The translations under genes and the position numbers were made by a program. The notes under the pieces were generated by a model. That model saw only the letters and a program-made list of their open reading frames with translations, was not told the DNA's origin and did no database searches. Positions 43,210-51,337 of a stretch of DNA of 64,000 nucleotides are shown one piece after another. How positions within the stretch are numbered: position 1 is the stretch's first letter; every line of letters starts with the position of its first letter. The stretch spans positions 1-64,000 of the forward strand of contig CAYNRR010000005.1 in NCBI GenBank assembly GCA_964400015.1, read 5' to 3'. Source of the stretch: UBA1234 sp964400015 (lineage in GTDB: Bacteria > Bacillota > Clostridia > TANB77 > UBA1234).

Positions 43210-45621
43210 TTATTCCATTTCTTTTTCTGATTCTTTTGATTTTGATTTTTTCTTTTCTCTATTTTTATCATGGGAAACTTTATAATCCCACATTTCTACA
43301 TTTTCTATTTCAAAAGGTCTTACCATTCCATCTCGTGCACTTCTTGTATTTATTTCAAAGTGCATTTCATTTTCTTGTTCTTTTTGTTCTTGAGTATCAA
43401 CCAACTTTGAATGAGATATTTTAATTTCTTCTTTACGTATGAATCCTAATGTACCACTTTTTTCTTTAGTTACAACATATTTACTAATGTCACTTTCTCT
43501 AGTATAAGGTTGTGCTAAACGAGATAATGTTTTATCTATATCATCTGGTAAGATTTCTGAATTTAAAGCAATTGCCATATTTGCATAGCCCAACATTTCA
43601 TTGCCAGGATTAGCTTTAGCCAAATCTTTAATAAACTTTTTCTTTGCAATTGTACGTTTCATAAAGTTATCTGATAATAAATCTTTCATATATTTATTTT
43701 CAGCATTTTCTTCGCAAAAATCTTCTAATGTTTCTCCATCAGATAATTCATTACTTATCCTATCTCTTAACCTATCTAAAACCTCATCAAGTTTCTTTTT
43801 AGGATCATCTAAATATTCATCTAAATCTTCCGAAATAAAAAGTAATTCATAAGGTCCACTTCCTCTTGCATAACGATAGACTCTACCACATTCCACTCTT
43901 TGTTTATATCTATCATCAATTGTATCTAGTTGAAGTGATGTATAATCTACATTCATCTTTTTTATTACTGCTATTGTATCATCTTTTTCATACTTTTCAT
44001 CAATATCATTTTCTTCATGTTTTTTTGAAGTTTCTTTAGCTGGCTCATTTGAATAATACGTCTTACCAGGATTTGAATTAAACATTATTGCACCTTTAGA
44101 ATTATTATAATCCAAGTCTATAGTTCTATATCTTCTATTTTTTCTAATATCATCAACAGTTTCGTTCATTTTTACTCTTATCGTCGTAAGTCTTAAGTCA
44201 TCATCGCTTATGTCATATCTATCCAAAACTTTGTATACTCTAGCATTTATTTCGTCTCTTTGATTTTGTATAGATTGATTAACTTGAGGAAGTGCTACAC
44301 TATCAATTTGATTTACCGAATTCAAGTCTATATTTCCGTCAATTATGCAGCTTATACCAAGCTCGTTACCTAGTTGCATTATTTCATTTATCAGTGAAGA
44401 AATTCTATTAACATCCATACTTATATTACAAATTTTTTTACTAAGTCTTTGCATTTCTTTTATTTCATCTGGTGTTAATTGATTCTGTGGCTTATTTTTT
44501 AATACTTCTAAACGTTCTCTTAATCCTTTTAGCTTAGCCTCATCTGCATATATTTGTTTTAATTTTTCTAACAACATTTTTAGTCTTAGTCTTTTAGTAA
44601 ATTCTTTTACATCTGGATTTTTCTGATGTTCTTCAGTTGCTTTTTCTTTTTTTTGCAATTCAAGTAAATCTTTAGCACTTTCTATTTCTCCTAAAATACC
44701 TGCTTTGATAATAGCGTAATAATCTCTTTGTACAACTTTATCATCTACAATTCCGTTTAGTCTATTTTTTTCAAATGCTAAATCTTGAATTTGTTCTTTT
44801 AAAACACTTTTTAATTTTTCTTCAGTAACTACTAATTTCCCATCTTTGTCAAATAAGCTTTCACTATATCCAGAATCCATGTATTCTGCAATGTTTTTTA
44901 AAGCTTCTCCTCTTGCATTTTCTATCTTTTTTATTTCTTTTTTTGAAAGGTCTGGTTCAACAAGTTGTTGTTTACACTTTTCAAGTGTTTTATACGATTC
45001 GCACAATGCATTATATGTCGTAGTTACCTCTATTTGTGCATCTCTATAATCCAATTCTTCTTGCAATATTTTTTGTTGTTTTATAAAGTCATTATATAAA
45101 AATGAATCAACTTTTACAGGATTTAATCCAGCTTCTATAATTGCATTTCTTTCTTCTTCAAGTTGCTTAATTTCTGCCTTTACATTTCTTATGTACTCAT
45201 CTTTTTTCATTGACGAATTAAAAGTGAAACTTTGCATGATGTTATCACGCACTTCTTTTGGTAGCCTTTGTATAACCGGTGAATCATTCAAAGTATCTTG
45301 CATCTCTTCTGACATTTCTCTAAAAGTGCTTTTTTTGCCTGACCTACTTGCTTCTTTTAAATCTGCTCTCAATTCCTTAATCAATTTTTTCATATCTTTG
45401 GCTAAACGTTTCACATCTATATCATTATCTTCTTCAAGCAGACCATACATACGAAGTATATCAAAATTTTCGACTACATTTTTAAACCCTTCAAAAGCAC
45501 CCAACTCTTTTTTAGCTACCTCTTTATCTATATTTTCTTCAAATTTTTCAGAATACTTATCAAGCATTTCTTGCATTTTGATTCTAAGATCTTTAACTTT
45601 TTTATCGTTATACATAGACAT
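43210..45621 (-). CDS. Large coiled-coil protein of unknown function (803 aa)
   Basis: I do not recognise a family. The product is soluble, with no signal peptide or membrane helix. Residues about 1-470 are mostly charged coiled coil (AEIKQLEEERNAIIEAGLNP, EKLKQIYADEAKLKGLRERL). A Lys/Glu linker follows around 555-575, then a more globular part (VECGRVYRYARGSGPYELLF), and the C-terminus is strongly basic (KKKSKSKESEKEME). AGGAG lies close to two ATG codons two residues apart; either may be used. It starts 20 bases after the HD-GYP gene, so the two are co-transcribed. Its length and shape suggest a structural or scaffold role, but nothing in the sequence names one. Confidence 0.8.
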   Translation of the reverse strand: MSMYNDKKVKDLRIKMQEMLDKYSEKFEENIDKEVAKKELGAFEGFKNVVENFDILRMYGLLEEDNDIDVKRLAKDMKKLIKELRADLKEASRSGKKSTFREMSEEMQDTLNDSPVIQRLPKEVRDNIMQSFTFNSSMKKDEYIRNVKAEIKQLEEERNAIIEAGLNPVKVDSFLYNDFIKQQKILQEELDYRDAQIEVTTTYNALCESYKTLEKCKQQLVEPDLSKKEIKKIENARGEALKNIAEYMDSGYSESLFDKDGKLVVTEEKLKSVLKEQIQDLAFEKNRLNGIVDDKVVQRDYYAIIKAGILGEIESAKDLLELQKKEKATEEHQKNPDVKEFTKRLRLKMLLEKLKQIYADEAKLKGLRERLEVLKNKPQNQLTPDEIKEMQRLSKKICNISMDVNRISSLINEIMQLGNELGISCIIDGNIDLNSVNQIDSVALPQVNQSIQNQRDEINARVYKVLDRYDISDDDLRLTTIRVKMNETVDDIRKNRRYRTIDLDYNNSKGAIMFNSNPGKTYYSNEPAKETSKKHEENDIDEKYEKDDTIAVIKKMNVDYTSLQLDTIDDRYKQRVECGRVYRYARGSGPYELLFISEDLDEYLDDPKKKLDEVLDRLRDRISNELSDGETLEDFCEENAENKYMKDLLSDNFMKRTIAKKKFIKDLAKANPGNEMLGYANMAIALNSEILPDDIDKTLSRLAQPYTRESDISKYVVTKEKSGTLGFIRKEEIKISHSKLVDTQEQKEQENEMHFEINTRSARDGMVRPFEIENVEMWDYKVSHDKNREKKKSKSKESEKEME

Positions 45622-45640
45622 TCACTCCTATTGCATTACT

Positions 45641-46555
45641 TTATTTATTTTTTCTAGCCCACTTATATAAGTCTTTTAATAGTTTGTTAATTTCTATAAG
45701 TTCTTCCTTGCTAAATTTTTCAAGTTCTTTTTCACGTTCTAATGCTTTTTGCTTTATTATCATAAGATTAGCATTTGCACTCATATCATATCCTGGAGCA
45801 AGTTCAAATTGCCTTAATTTTTTTTCAAGTTTAGGAGTTAATCCTCTATCATATATTTGTTTATATATAATTTCTAATTCATGAAGTATTTCTAAATTGC
45901 TTTCATATTTTTGAACGTTGAACATATGTTGTTGATATTTTTCTTCTAAATTTTCTAGTACGACTAATACTAATACTTCAAAATAATCGGCTGACATTTT
46001 TCCAGCTTCAACATCTTTCAGCATTATTCTTAATGCATTGCTTTGTGTAAATCCATCTTTATATTGTCTTTTCTGAGTTAGAGCATCATAAACATCTGCA
46101 ACCTTTATTAGTGAGGCCTCCGGTGGTATTTCATCACCTTTTAATCCATCTGGATATCCTGTCCCATCCAAGTTTTCATGATGACCTCTTACTATGTCAG
46201 CATACTTATGGAATGTTGGATATTCCATGCATATTTCATAACCATATATGGTATGTTTTTTCATTTCTACATATTCTTCATCCGTAAGCTTCGCTGTTTT
46301 TTGTAATATTTCTGGTGGAATTTTTATTTTTCCCACATCATGTAAATAAGCTGCTATAACACACTTTTTTACATCTTCATATTTCATATTCATTTTTAAA
46401 CACATAGCCAGTGTAGTTTTAACAACTCCTTGTACATGTGCATTTGTAAAAATATCTAATCCCTTTAATACTGAAATTTCTATGTTTACTTCACTTAAAA
46501 GTTCTGACTCGTTTATTCTTGTTGCATTTAAAACATCAAACTTTCTTTTTTTCAT
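45641..46555 (-). CDS. HD-GYP domain phosphohydrolase
   Basis: The 304-aa product carries an HD-GYP domain, which usually hydrolyses cyclic di-GMP or related dinucleotides. The metal-binding HD is in YLHDVGKIKIP near residue 78, and the GYP signature is in GHHENLDGTGYPDGLKGDEIP near residue 125. VADVYDALTQKRQYKD and a helical C-terminal extension follow (about 195-304). There is no sensor or receiver domain, so the input may come from a partner protein. The ATG ending at 46555 follows GGAGGGA; a TTG seven codons earlier would start inside that ribosome binding site. Confidence 0.92.
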   Translation of the reverse strand: MKKRKFDVLNATRINESELLSEVNIEISVLKGLDIFTNAHVQGVVKTTLAMCLKMNMKYEDVKKCVIAAYLHDVGKIKIPPEILQKTAKLTDEEYVEMKKHTIYGYEICMEYPTFHKYADIVRGHHENLDGTGYPDGLKGDEIPPEASLIKVADVYDALTQKRQYKDGFTQSNALRIMLKDVEAGKMSADYFEVLVLVVLENLEEKYQQHMFNVQKYESNLEILHELEIIYKQIYDRGLTPKLEKKLRQFELAPGYDMSANANLMIIKQKALEREKELEKFSKEELIEINKLLKDLYKWARKNK

Positions 46556-46587
46556 CTTTGGTTTCCCTCCGTGCAATAATCTTTTGT

Positions 46588-47388
46588 TTAAATTATTTTA
46601 TAACTTCCGTCGTTTAAATTTAATTCTATCCATTTTGAATTCATTTTTAAAATTAGTTTATATGTAGCAAAATTCATATCTGCATCTAAATGATTCAAAT
46701 AATATACCACTTCTTTTGAAAATGATTCTAAATCTGTTATATCATCAAAATATTCCGGACTTGTGATGTCGGCATAAATTATATTTAAATCAAATTTTTG
46801 ATATTCATCTATTTGTTTTCTAATTTTTTCGTATAACTTATTTTTTATTTTTATTTGATATTCTTCATTCATCATAGGAAACAACTTTGGTGATAAAACC
46901 ATCTTTCCATTTTCATCAAAAAATTCTACCTTGTCTCCTGCTTTTCTATATTCAATATATCCTTCAACATACTTTTTTTCAAGTTTATATTCCTTTATTT
47001 CAGATTCTATTTTTTCAACCATCCAGTCGTAACCAACATAGATTTTGGTAACTTCTATACCGATACTTTGATTTTTTCTTTTAATAATAAAATCTGGACA
47101 CTCGCTTTTTTGAATGATACCACTTTTTATTTTCATTTTATTTAAAAGTTCAAATACGCTCGCAAACTCTTTCGTTTCTTTTTCTAAGTTTTTATATTTT
47201 TTTAATTCTTGTGAAATCCTATCGTTCCATATTTCAACATCTTCAATACTCGCTTCTATTGCTGTAATTTTTAACGAAAATAAATTTAAATTAAGAATTT
47301 TATCATCAATATGAATTTTCAAATACGCGTCTTCAATATTTCCAGAACTTTTATGCAATTCAATTATGTCTTCAATAGAATTTACCAT
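46588..47388 (-). CDS. Unknown protein with a possible PD-(D/E)XK-like core (266 aa)
   Basis: No family recognised. The N-terminal 85 residues are helical. The segment CPDFIIKRKNQSIGIEVTK (97-115) has the D-(x12)-E-x-T/K layout and strand pattern of PD-(D/E)XK restriction-like nucleases, with D99 and E112 as candidate metal ligands. The third residue is Thr rather than Lys (K115 follows). The C-terminal half alternates strands and helices (KFDLNIIYADITSPEYF), as in that fold. AAGGAG precedes the ATG. It is first in a three-gene unit with the HD-GYP and 803-aa genes and is divergent from htrA. Nuclease activity is a hypothesis. Confidence 0.65.
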   Translation of the reverse strand: MVNSIEDIIELHKSSGNIEDAYLKIHIDDKILNLNLFSLKITAIEASIEDVEIWNDRISQELKKYKNLEKETKEFASVFELLNKMKIKSGIIQKSECPDFIIKRKNQSIGIEVTKIYVGYDWMVEKIESEIKEYKLEKKYVEGYIEYRKAGDKVEFFDENGKMVLSPKLFPMMNEEYQIKIKNKLYEKIRKQIDEYQKFDLNIIYADITSPEYFDDITDLESFSKEVVYYLNHLDADMNFATYKLILKMNSKWIELNLNDGSYKII

Positions 47389-47443
47389 ATATTTCTCCTT
47401 CTATATGAATTGAATTTCATTTTATTTTCATTTATAATACATA

Positions 47444-47472
47444 TTGGTATCATAAATGTGTACTATTATAAT
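47444..47472 (+). promoter_or_regulatory. Promoter of htrA
   Basis: TTGGTA (47444-47449) and TATAAT (47467-47472) are spaced by 17 bases, giving a leader of about 60 bases. Confidence 0.78.
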
Positions 47473-47538
47473 TAGTATAACGTATTGGATATTATTATTC
47501 AAGAATCTTATTTGTATATTAAGAAAGGATGATTACGT

Positions 47539-48765
47539 ATGTCTTTTATCAGTGAAATGAAACGTGACAAAATTTATGAAGAAATTGAAGGAAAATCTTA
47601 TTCAAACACAAAAGGTGGTTTCTTTTCAAAATTACTTAGTATAGCACTTTTACTTTCAGTTGGATTTGCAAGCGGAAGTATTTATTCTACATTTACACAA
47701 GTAGATATTGCTAAAAACAATTCTACTCCTACTACATCTCTTGCTACACTTACATCAATAAATAATTCTAAAAATGATTCTGGAAGCAATTCATTGTATG
47801 CTCAAACATCTTTAGCATCAGTTGTAGAAAAAACTGCTGATTCTGTTGTTGAAATTACACAATATGCCGCAACTCAATCTTTTTACTCAAATTCATCTGG
47901 CTACACAGCTCAAGGAAATGGTAGTGGAGTAATAATTTCAAAAGACGGATATATTTTAACAAACAATCATGTTATTAGCGGTGCTGAAAAAATAACTGTT
48001 AGATTAAGAAATGGTGAAGAATATGATGCTGAACTTATCGGTAAAGATTCTAAAACTGATATAGCAATTATAAAAATAGATGCTGATAATTTATCTGCTG
48101 CAAATATTGCAGATTCTTCAAAAACTTTAGTTGGTGATTTTGTAATGGCAATAGGTAATCCTCTTGGAAAACTTGGTGGAACTGTAACTTATGGATTTGT
48201 TAGTGCATTAGAAAGAGAAATCACTATTGATAGCTCAACTAGAAATTTAATGCAATTTGATGCAGCTGTTAATCCTGGTAATTCTGGTGGTGGATTATTT
48301 AATGTGTATGGCGAACTTATTGGAATAGTTTCTGCAAAATCAACTGGTTATGATGTTGAAGGATTAGGATTTGCTATCCCAGTAAATGATGTCAAACAAG
48401 TTATCGATGATATTCTAGAACATGGTTATGCAACAAATAGACCATATTTAGGTGTTACTTTGAACAATTCAGCATATACAACTGGTGGAAATCAATTCGG
48501 TGGAAGCATATTTGATCTATTCTATTCTCAAATTCAATACGGAGCTCAAGTTGCTTCTGTTGAAAAAGATTCACCAGCCGATAAAGGTGGAATTAAAGAA
48601 AACGATATTATAGTTTCAATTGGTGGAAAAGTAATTTCTTCAGCATCTGATGCAACAGCAGAAATTCAAAATTATAACGTAGGTGACGAAGTTGAAATTG
48701 GAATTATTAGAGAAAATAGAACATATACTAAAACTGTAACATTAGCAGAATATACTGGACAATAA
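47539..48765 (+). CDS. HtrA/DegP-type serine protease with PDZ domain
   Basis: Membrane-anchored quality-control protease of 408 aa. One N-terminal membrane helix (about 32-50) is followed by a Ser/Thr-rich linker. The trypsin-like domain has its catalytic triad in ILTNNHVISGAEK (His), KTDIAIIKID (Asp) and NPGNSGGGLFN (Ser). One PDZ domain is at the C-terminus (SVEKDSPADKGGIKENDIIV). AAAGGA precedes the ATG. It is monocistronic between its promoter and a strong terminator. Confidence 0.95.
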   Translation: MSFISEMKRDKIYEEIEGKSYSNTKGGFFSKLLSIALLLSVGFASGSIYSTFTQVDIAKNNSTPTTSLATLTSINNSKNDSGSNSLYAQTSLASVVEKTADSVVEITQYAATQSFYSNSSGYTAQGNGSGVIISKDGYILTNNHVISGAEKITVRLRNGEEYDAELIGKDSKTDIAIIKIDADNLSAANIADSSKTLVGDFVMAIGNPLGKLGGTVTYGFVSALEREITIDSSTRNLMQFDAAVNPGNSGGGLFNVYGELIGIVSAKSTGYDVEGLGFAIPVNDVKQVIDDILEHGYATNRPYLGVTLNNSAYTTGGNQFGGSIFDLFYSQIQYGAQVASVEKDSPADKGGIKENDIIVSIGGKVISSASDATAEIQNYNVGDEVEIGIIRENRTYTKTVTLAEYTGQ

Positions 48766-48780
48766 CAAGAAAATTTATAA

Positions 48781-48815
48781 AAAGAGGGGCAAAAATGAAA
48801 TAAGCCCCTCTTTTT
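48781..48815 (+). terminator. Terminator after htrA
   Basis: AAAGAGGGGC (48781-48790) pairs with GCCCCTCTTT (about 48804-48813), followed by T residues. Confidence 0.9.
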
Positions 48816-48848
48816 ATTGTATTTATCAGCTTTTTTATGTGCTCTCAA

Positions 48849-48877
48849 TTGAAAATTATGTAAATTTGTGCTAAAAT
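48849..48877 (+). promoter_or_regulatory. Promoter of the MBL-fold gene
   Basis: TTGAAA (48849-48854) and TAAAAT (48872-48877) are spaced by 17 bases. The spacer starts ATTATGTAAAT, the same block found in the promoter at 23799-23827. Confidence 0.75.
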
Positions 48878-48922
48878 ATATATGTACTTTGTACTATAAC
48901 TTAATTAGGGGGTATTAAAACC

Positions 48923-49924
48923 ATGAAATCAACAAAGTATAACAACAAGCGGTATCGTTCGGCAAAGCGACGCAAGAAAAACGCTAGAAATAGCGAGTTT
49001 TCTTTTTGGGTCAGCATGATTCTTTTGGCAGCATGTCTTTATTACGTGGCCTTTGGAATCAATACTGCACCTGTCAGCAATGCAAACGAAAGCAAAGTCC
49101 CTAGCGTGGCTCAGTCCAAGCAAGCAACCAATGAAACTGAAGAAACCACAATCGCAACAGAAGAAAACATCTATACTATTCCATTAGAAATCCATCAAAT
49201 TAACGTCAGCTGTGCAAATGCTTACCTCATTCGGTATGATAATTACACAATTTTCGTTGATGGTGGGCAGACATTCGCTTACAACCGTGTAGAAAAATAT
49301 TTAAGTAGCTTTGATGTAGACTCCATTGACTGCTATATTGCTACACATTGGCATTCTGACCATGTATCTAATGCAGAGAAAATCCTTAGCGAGTATGGTT
49401 CTTCTAGAACTGTGGTTTATGGACCTTCTGAAAGTCCTAGCTCCAAATTTTTAAGTAATGATCATCACTATATGCAAATGGTACATGGCGCAAGCTTTGA
49501 TGTTGGTGATCTTACAATTACTTGTGTTGGACCTGATTCTGTTACGCAAAACGGTTCTGTTAACAATGACTCTTTGAATATTCTTTTCCAGTACGGTGAC
49601 TTTAAGTTCCTGCTTACTGCTGACTGTTTGGAAGAGGAAGCATTCAATATGTATGCAGATTTGTTGACTGATATCGACGTTCTTCAGATGCCACACCACG
49701 GGCTGAAACCTTTCTACATTACTGAAGATACGCTTACTGTGTGCAATCCTAGCACTATTTTGGTTCCTGCTGAAAGTTCCAAACCCACTTCCGAATTGGT
49801 AGCAAGTTTGGATTTGGATGCCAATGTGCTCGACAACACTAGTGGTTCTATTGCAATCGTTTCCTATGGCGATAACGATTATCAGATCTACACTAATGTT
49901 ACAGCACCTACCGATCTTGGTTAA
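48923..49924 (+). CDS. Membrane-anchored MBL-fold hydrolase, ComEC-domain-like, probable foreign gene
   Basis: The 333-aa product has a very basic N-terminus, one membrane helix (about 27-45) and a Thr/Glu-rich linker. A metallo-beta-lactamase fold like the C-terminal domain of ComEC follows. The metal motif HWHSDH is at 142-147, further ligands are in NNDSLNI and LTADC, and PHHG is at 258-261. The orientation puts the hydrolase outside the cell. Substrate is unknown; nucleic acid is suggested only by similarity to ComEC. The bases are richer in G+C than those of flanking genes, with codons such as CGG, GGC and CTC, so it is probably acquired. AGGGGG precedes the ATG. Confidence 0.86.
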   Translation: MKSTKYNNKRYRSAKRRKKNARNSEFSFWVSMILLAACLYYVAFGINTAPVSNANESKVPSVAQSKQATNETEETTIATEENIYTIPLEIHQINVSCANAYLIRYDNYTIFVDGGQTFAYNRVEKYLSSFDVDSIDCYIATHWHSDHVSNAEKILSEYGSSRTVVYGPSESPSSKFLSNDHHYMQMVHGASFDVGDLTITCVGPDSVTQNGSVNNDSLNILFQYGDFKFLLTADCLEEEAFNMYADLLTDIDVLQMPHHGLKPFYITEDTLTVCNPSTILVPAESSKPTSELVASLDLDANVLDNTSGSIAIVSYGDNDYQIYTNVTAPTDLG

Positions 49925-49953
49925 TCTCCCGCATCAGATAATGATGCAAAAAG

Positions 49954-49984
49954 CCCTCACACATTCGTGTGAGGGTATTTTTAT
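49954..49984 (+). terminator. Terminator after the MBL-fold gene
   Basis: CCCTCACAC (49954-49962) pairs perfectly with GTGTGAGGG (49967-49975), followed by TATTTTT. Confidence 0.92.
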
Positions 49985-49995
49985 GGTATAAAACA

Positions 49996-50023
49996 TTGAC
50001 ATTTTATTTTATTAGAGTATAAT
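49996..50023 (+). promoter_or_regulatory. Promoter of the antitoxin RNA
   Basis: A consensus pair, TTGACA (49996-50001) and TATAAT (50018-50023), spaced by 16 bases. No open reading frame follows it, which fits a promoter for a small RNA. Confidence 0.85.
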
Positions 50024-50029
50024 TAAATT

Positions 50030-50118
50030 AGAGATGAGGTGTTAGTCACAATGTGACTTGCCCAGGTTTTTGATTAAAATCACTCAACCGCTGCAAATGG
50101 ATAGAGTGATTTTTTTTG
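50030..50118 (+). ncRNA. Probable type I antitoxin RNA
   Basis: A noncoding transcript of about 90 bases predicted from its strong promoter to an intrinsic terminator. It has a small stem (GTCA/TGAC at 50045-50057). The terminator stem pairs ATCACTC (50079-50085) with GAGTGAT (50104-50110) before a run of T. The layout resembles antitoxin RNAs that face small membrane toxins in Firmicutes. It converges on the toxin mRNA and overlaps that message's 3' end at the shared hairpin. Confidence 0.75.
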
Positions 50119-50205
50119 TTATTTCTTCTTATTGATTAGTATCTTTAAGAAGGATGCTATCAATAGAACTTCAATTGCAAGTAATATGTAATCGTTTTCT
50201 ACCAT
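50119..50205 (-). CDS. Small hydrophobic toxin-like peptide (type I toxin, holin-like)
   Basis: A 28-residue peptide starting MVENDYILLAIEVLLIASFL and ending KILINKKK: one membrane helix with a Lys-rich tail, as in holin-like toxins of type I systems (the TxpA/BsrG/Hol-Tox type). The start is ATG ending at 50205, eight bases after GGAGG; another ATG two codons upstream is too close to that site. Its promoter is at 50281-50309 and its 3' end overlaps the convergent antitoxin RNA. Such peptides insert in the membrane when the RNA is lost. Toxicity is inferred from layout and composition, not shown. Confidence 0.78.
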   Translation of the reverse strand: MVENDYILLAIEVLLIASFLKILINKKK

Positions 50206-50280
50206 CGGCATCACCTCCCTCTTCATTCGTAAAAATAAAAAGGGCAAATCACATCATATCCGAACAACCTCATCAATAGT

Positions 50281-50309
50281 AGTGTACATTGTGCGTGTAT
50301 CATTGTCAA
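50281..50309 (-). promoter_or_regulatory. Promoter of the toxin gene
   Basis: On the minus strand TTGACA (50304-50309) and TACACT (50281-50286) are spaced by 17 bases. The leader before the toxin start is about 70 bases. Confidence 0.75.
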
Positions 50310-50353
50310 CAAAAGTTTTTTTATTCATAAATTATTGAATCTAAAAATATATA

Positions 50354-50392
50354 AAGAGGCGTATACAATCTAATAGATTATATACGCCTCTT
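50354..50392 (-). terminator. Terminator after spo0A
   Basis: AAGAGGCGTATA (50354-50365) pairs perfectly with TATACGCCTCTT (50381-50392). In the minus direction a U-rich but interrupted stretch follows. Confidence 0.8.
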
Positions 50393-50398
50393 ATATAT

Positions 50399-51199
50399 TT
50401 ACGCTGACTTCATTTCAAGTCTTAATTTATCTGCAATCATAGCTATAAATTCCGAATTAGTTGGTTTTCCTTTGCTACTTGAAATTGTATTTCCGAACAT
50501 TGAATTGTTAACATCTACTTGGCCTCTGCTCCATGCAACTTCTATTGCATGACGTATTGCTCTTTCTACACGTGATGGTGTAGTTTTAAATTTCTTTGCT
50601 AGCATTGGATATAACTGTTTAGTTATAGAGTTTATAACTTCCATATCATTTATTGCTATTGTTATAGCTTCTCTTATGTATTGATATCCTTTTATGTGTG
50701 CTGGCACGCCAACTTCATGTATCATGTTAGTCACTAAAGTTTCTATAGAATTAGAATTATTGGTTATGTACGGTTTCTTTGTTTCTTGTGCTAACGCCAC
50801 CATTTTTTCATTTTCTTGTAAGCCTGCACTTATTTCTCTAATTCTTTTTACTAACAATTCTAGATCAAAAGGCTTTATTAAATAATACTTTGCTCCTAGT
50901 AACATTGTTTTTTGTGTTATCGCATCTTGACCAATAGCTGATAACATTATGAAATTAGTTTTCAACTTTTTATTTGATGACTTTATTTTTTCTAATACAC
51001 CTATTCCATCTAGTTTTGGCATTATTATATCTAATAATGCTACATCTGGTTCTAGTTCAAGCAAGTATTTTACTGCTGTTTCTCCATCGTTTACTATTTT
51101 TATTACTTCTATATCTTCTTTTTGATCTAAAAATTCTTTTAATATCTCTGCAAATTCAATATTGTCATCTGCTATGACAACCTTAATTTTATTTGGCAT
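50399..51199 (-). CDS. spo0A: Sporulation master regulator Spo0A
   Basis: Response regulator that commits the cell to sporulation when phosphorylated. The 266-aa product has a receiver domain with the acidic pair D11-D12, phospho-acceptor D57 (ALLDIIMPKLDG) and the conserved Lys in YLIKPFD. The C-terminal DNA-binding domain has the family core around HEVGVPAHIKGYQYIREAI and the recognition helix TPSRVERAIRHAIEVAW. GGAGG precedes the ATG. It is monocistronic here; spoIVB, its common upstream neighbour, is absent. Confidence 0.97.
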   Translation of the reverse strand: MPNKIKVVIADDNIEFAEILKEFLDQKEDIEVIKIVNDGETAVKYLLELEPDVALLDIIMPKLDGIGVLEKIKSSNKKLKTNFIMLSAIGQDAITQKTMLLGAKYYLIKPFDLELLVKRIREISAGLQENEKMVALAQETKKPYITNNSNSIETLVTNMIHEVGVPAHIKGYQYIREAITIAINDMEVINSITKQLYPMLAKKFKTTPSRVERAIRHAIEVAWSRGQVDVNNSMFGNTISSSKGKPTNSEFIAMIADKLRLEMKSA

Positions 51200-51284
51200 C
51201 TTAATGTCCTCCTAACATTCTATGAGATTGACGTATTGCCTCCTTTTAAGACACATTACATCTTTATTAGTTATTACTTTCAAA

Positions 51285-51313
51285 AGTATACTACCATTTT
51301 TTGGTAATTTCAA
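51285..51313 (-). promoter_or_regulatory. Promoter of spo0A
   Basis: On the minus strand TTGAAA (51308-51313) and TATACT (51285-51290) are spaced by 17 bases. No clear Spo0A box (TTTGTCRAA) or sigma-H promoter was seen in the roughly 85-base leader. Confidence 0.65.
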
Positions 51314-51337
51314 TATACAATTGTAATTTTTTTACAT

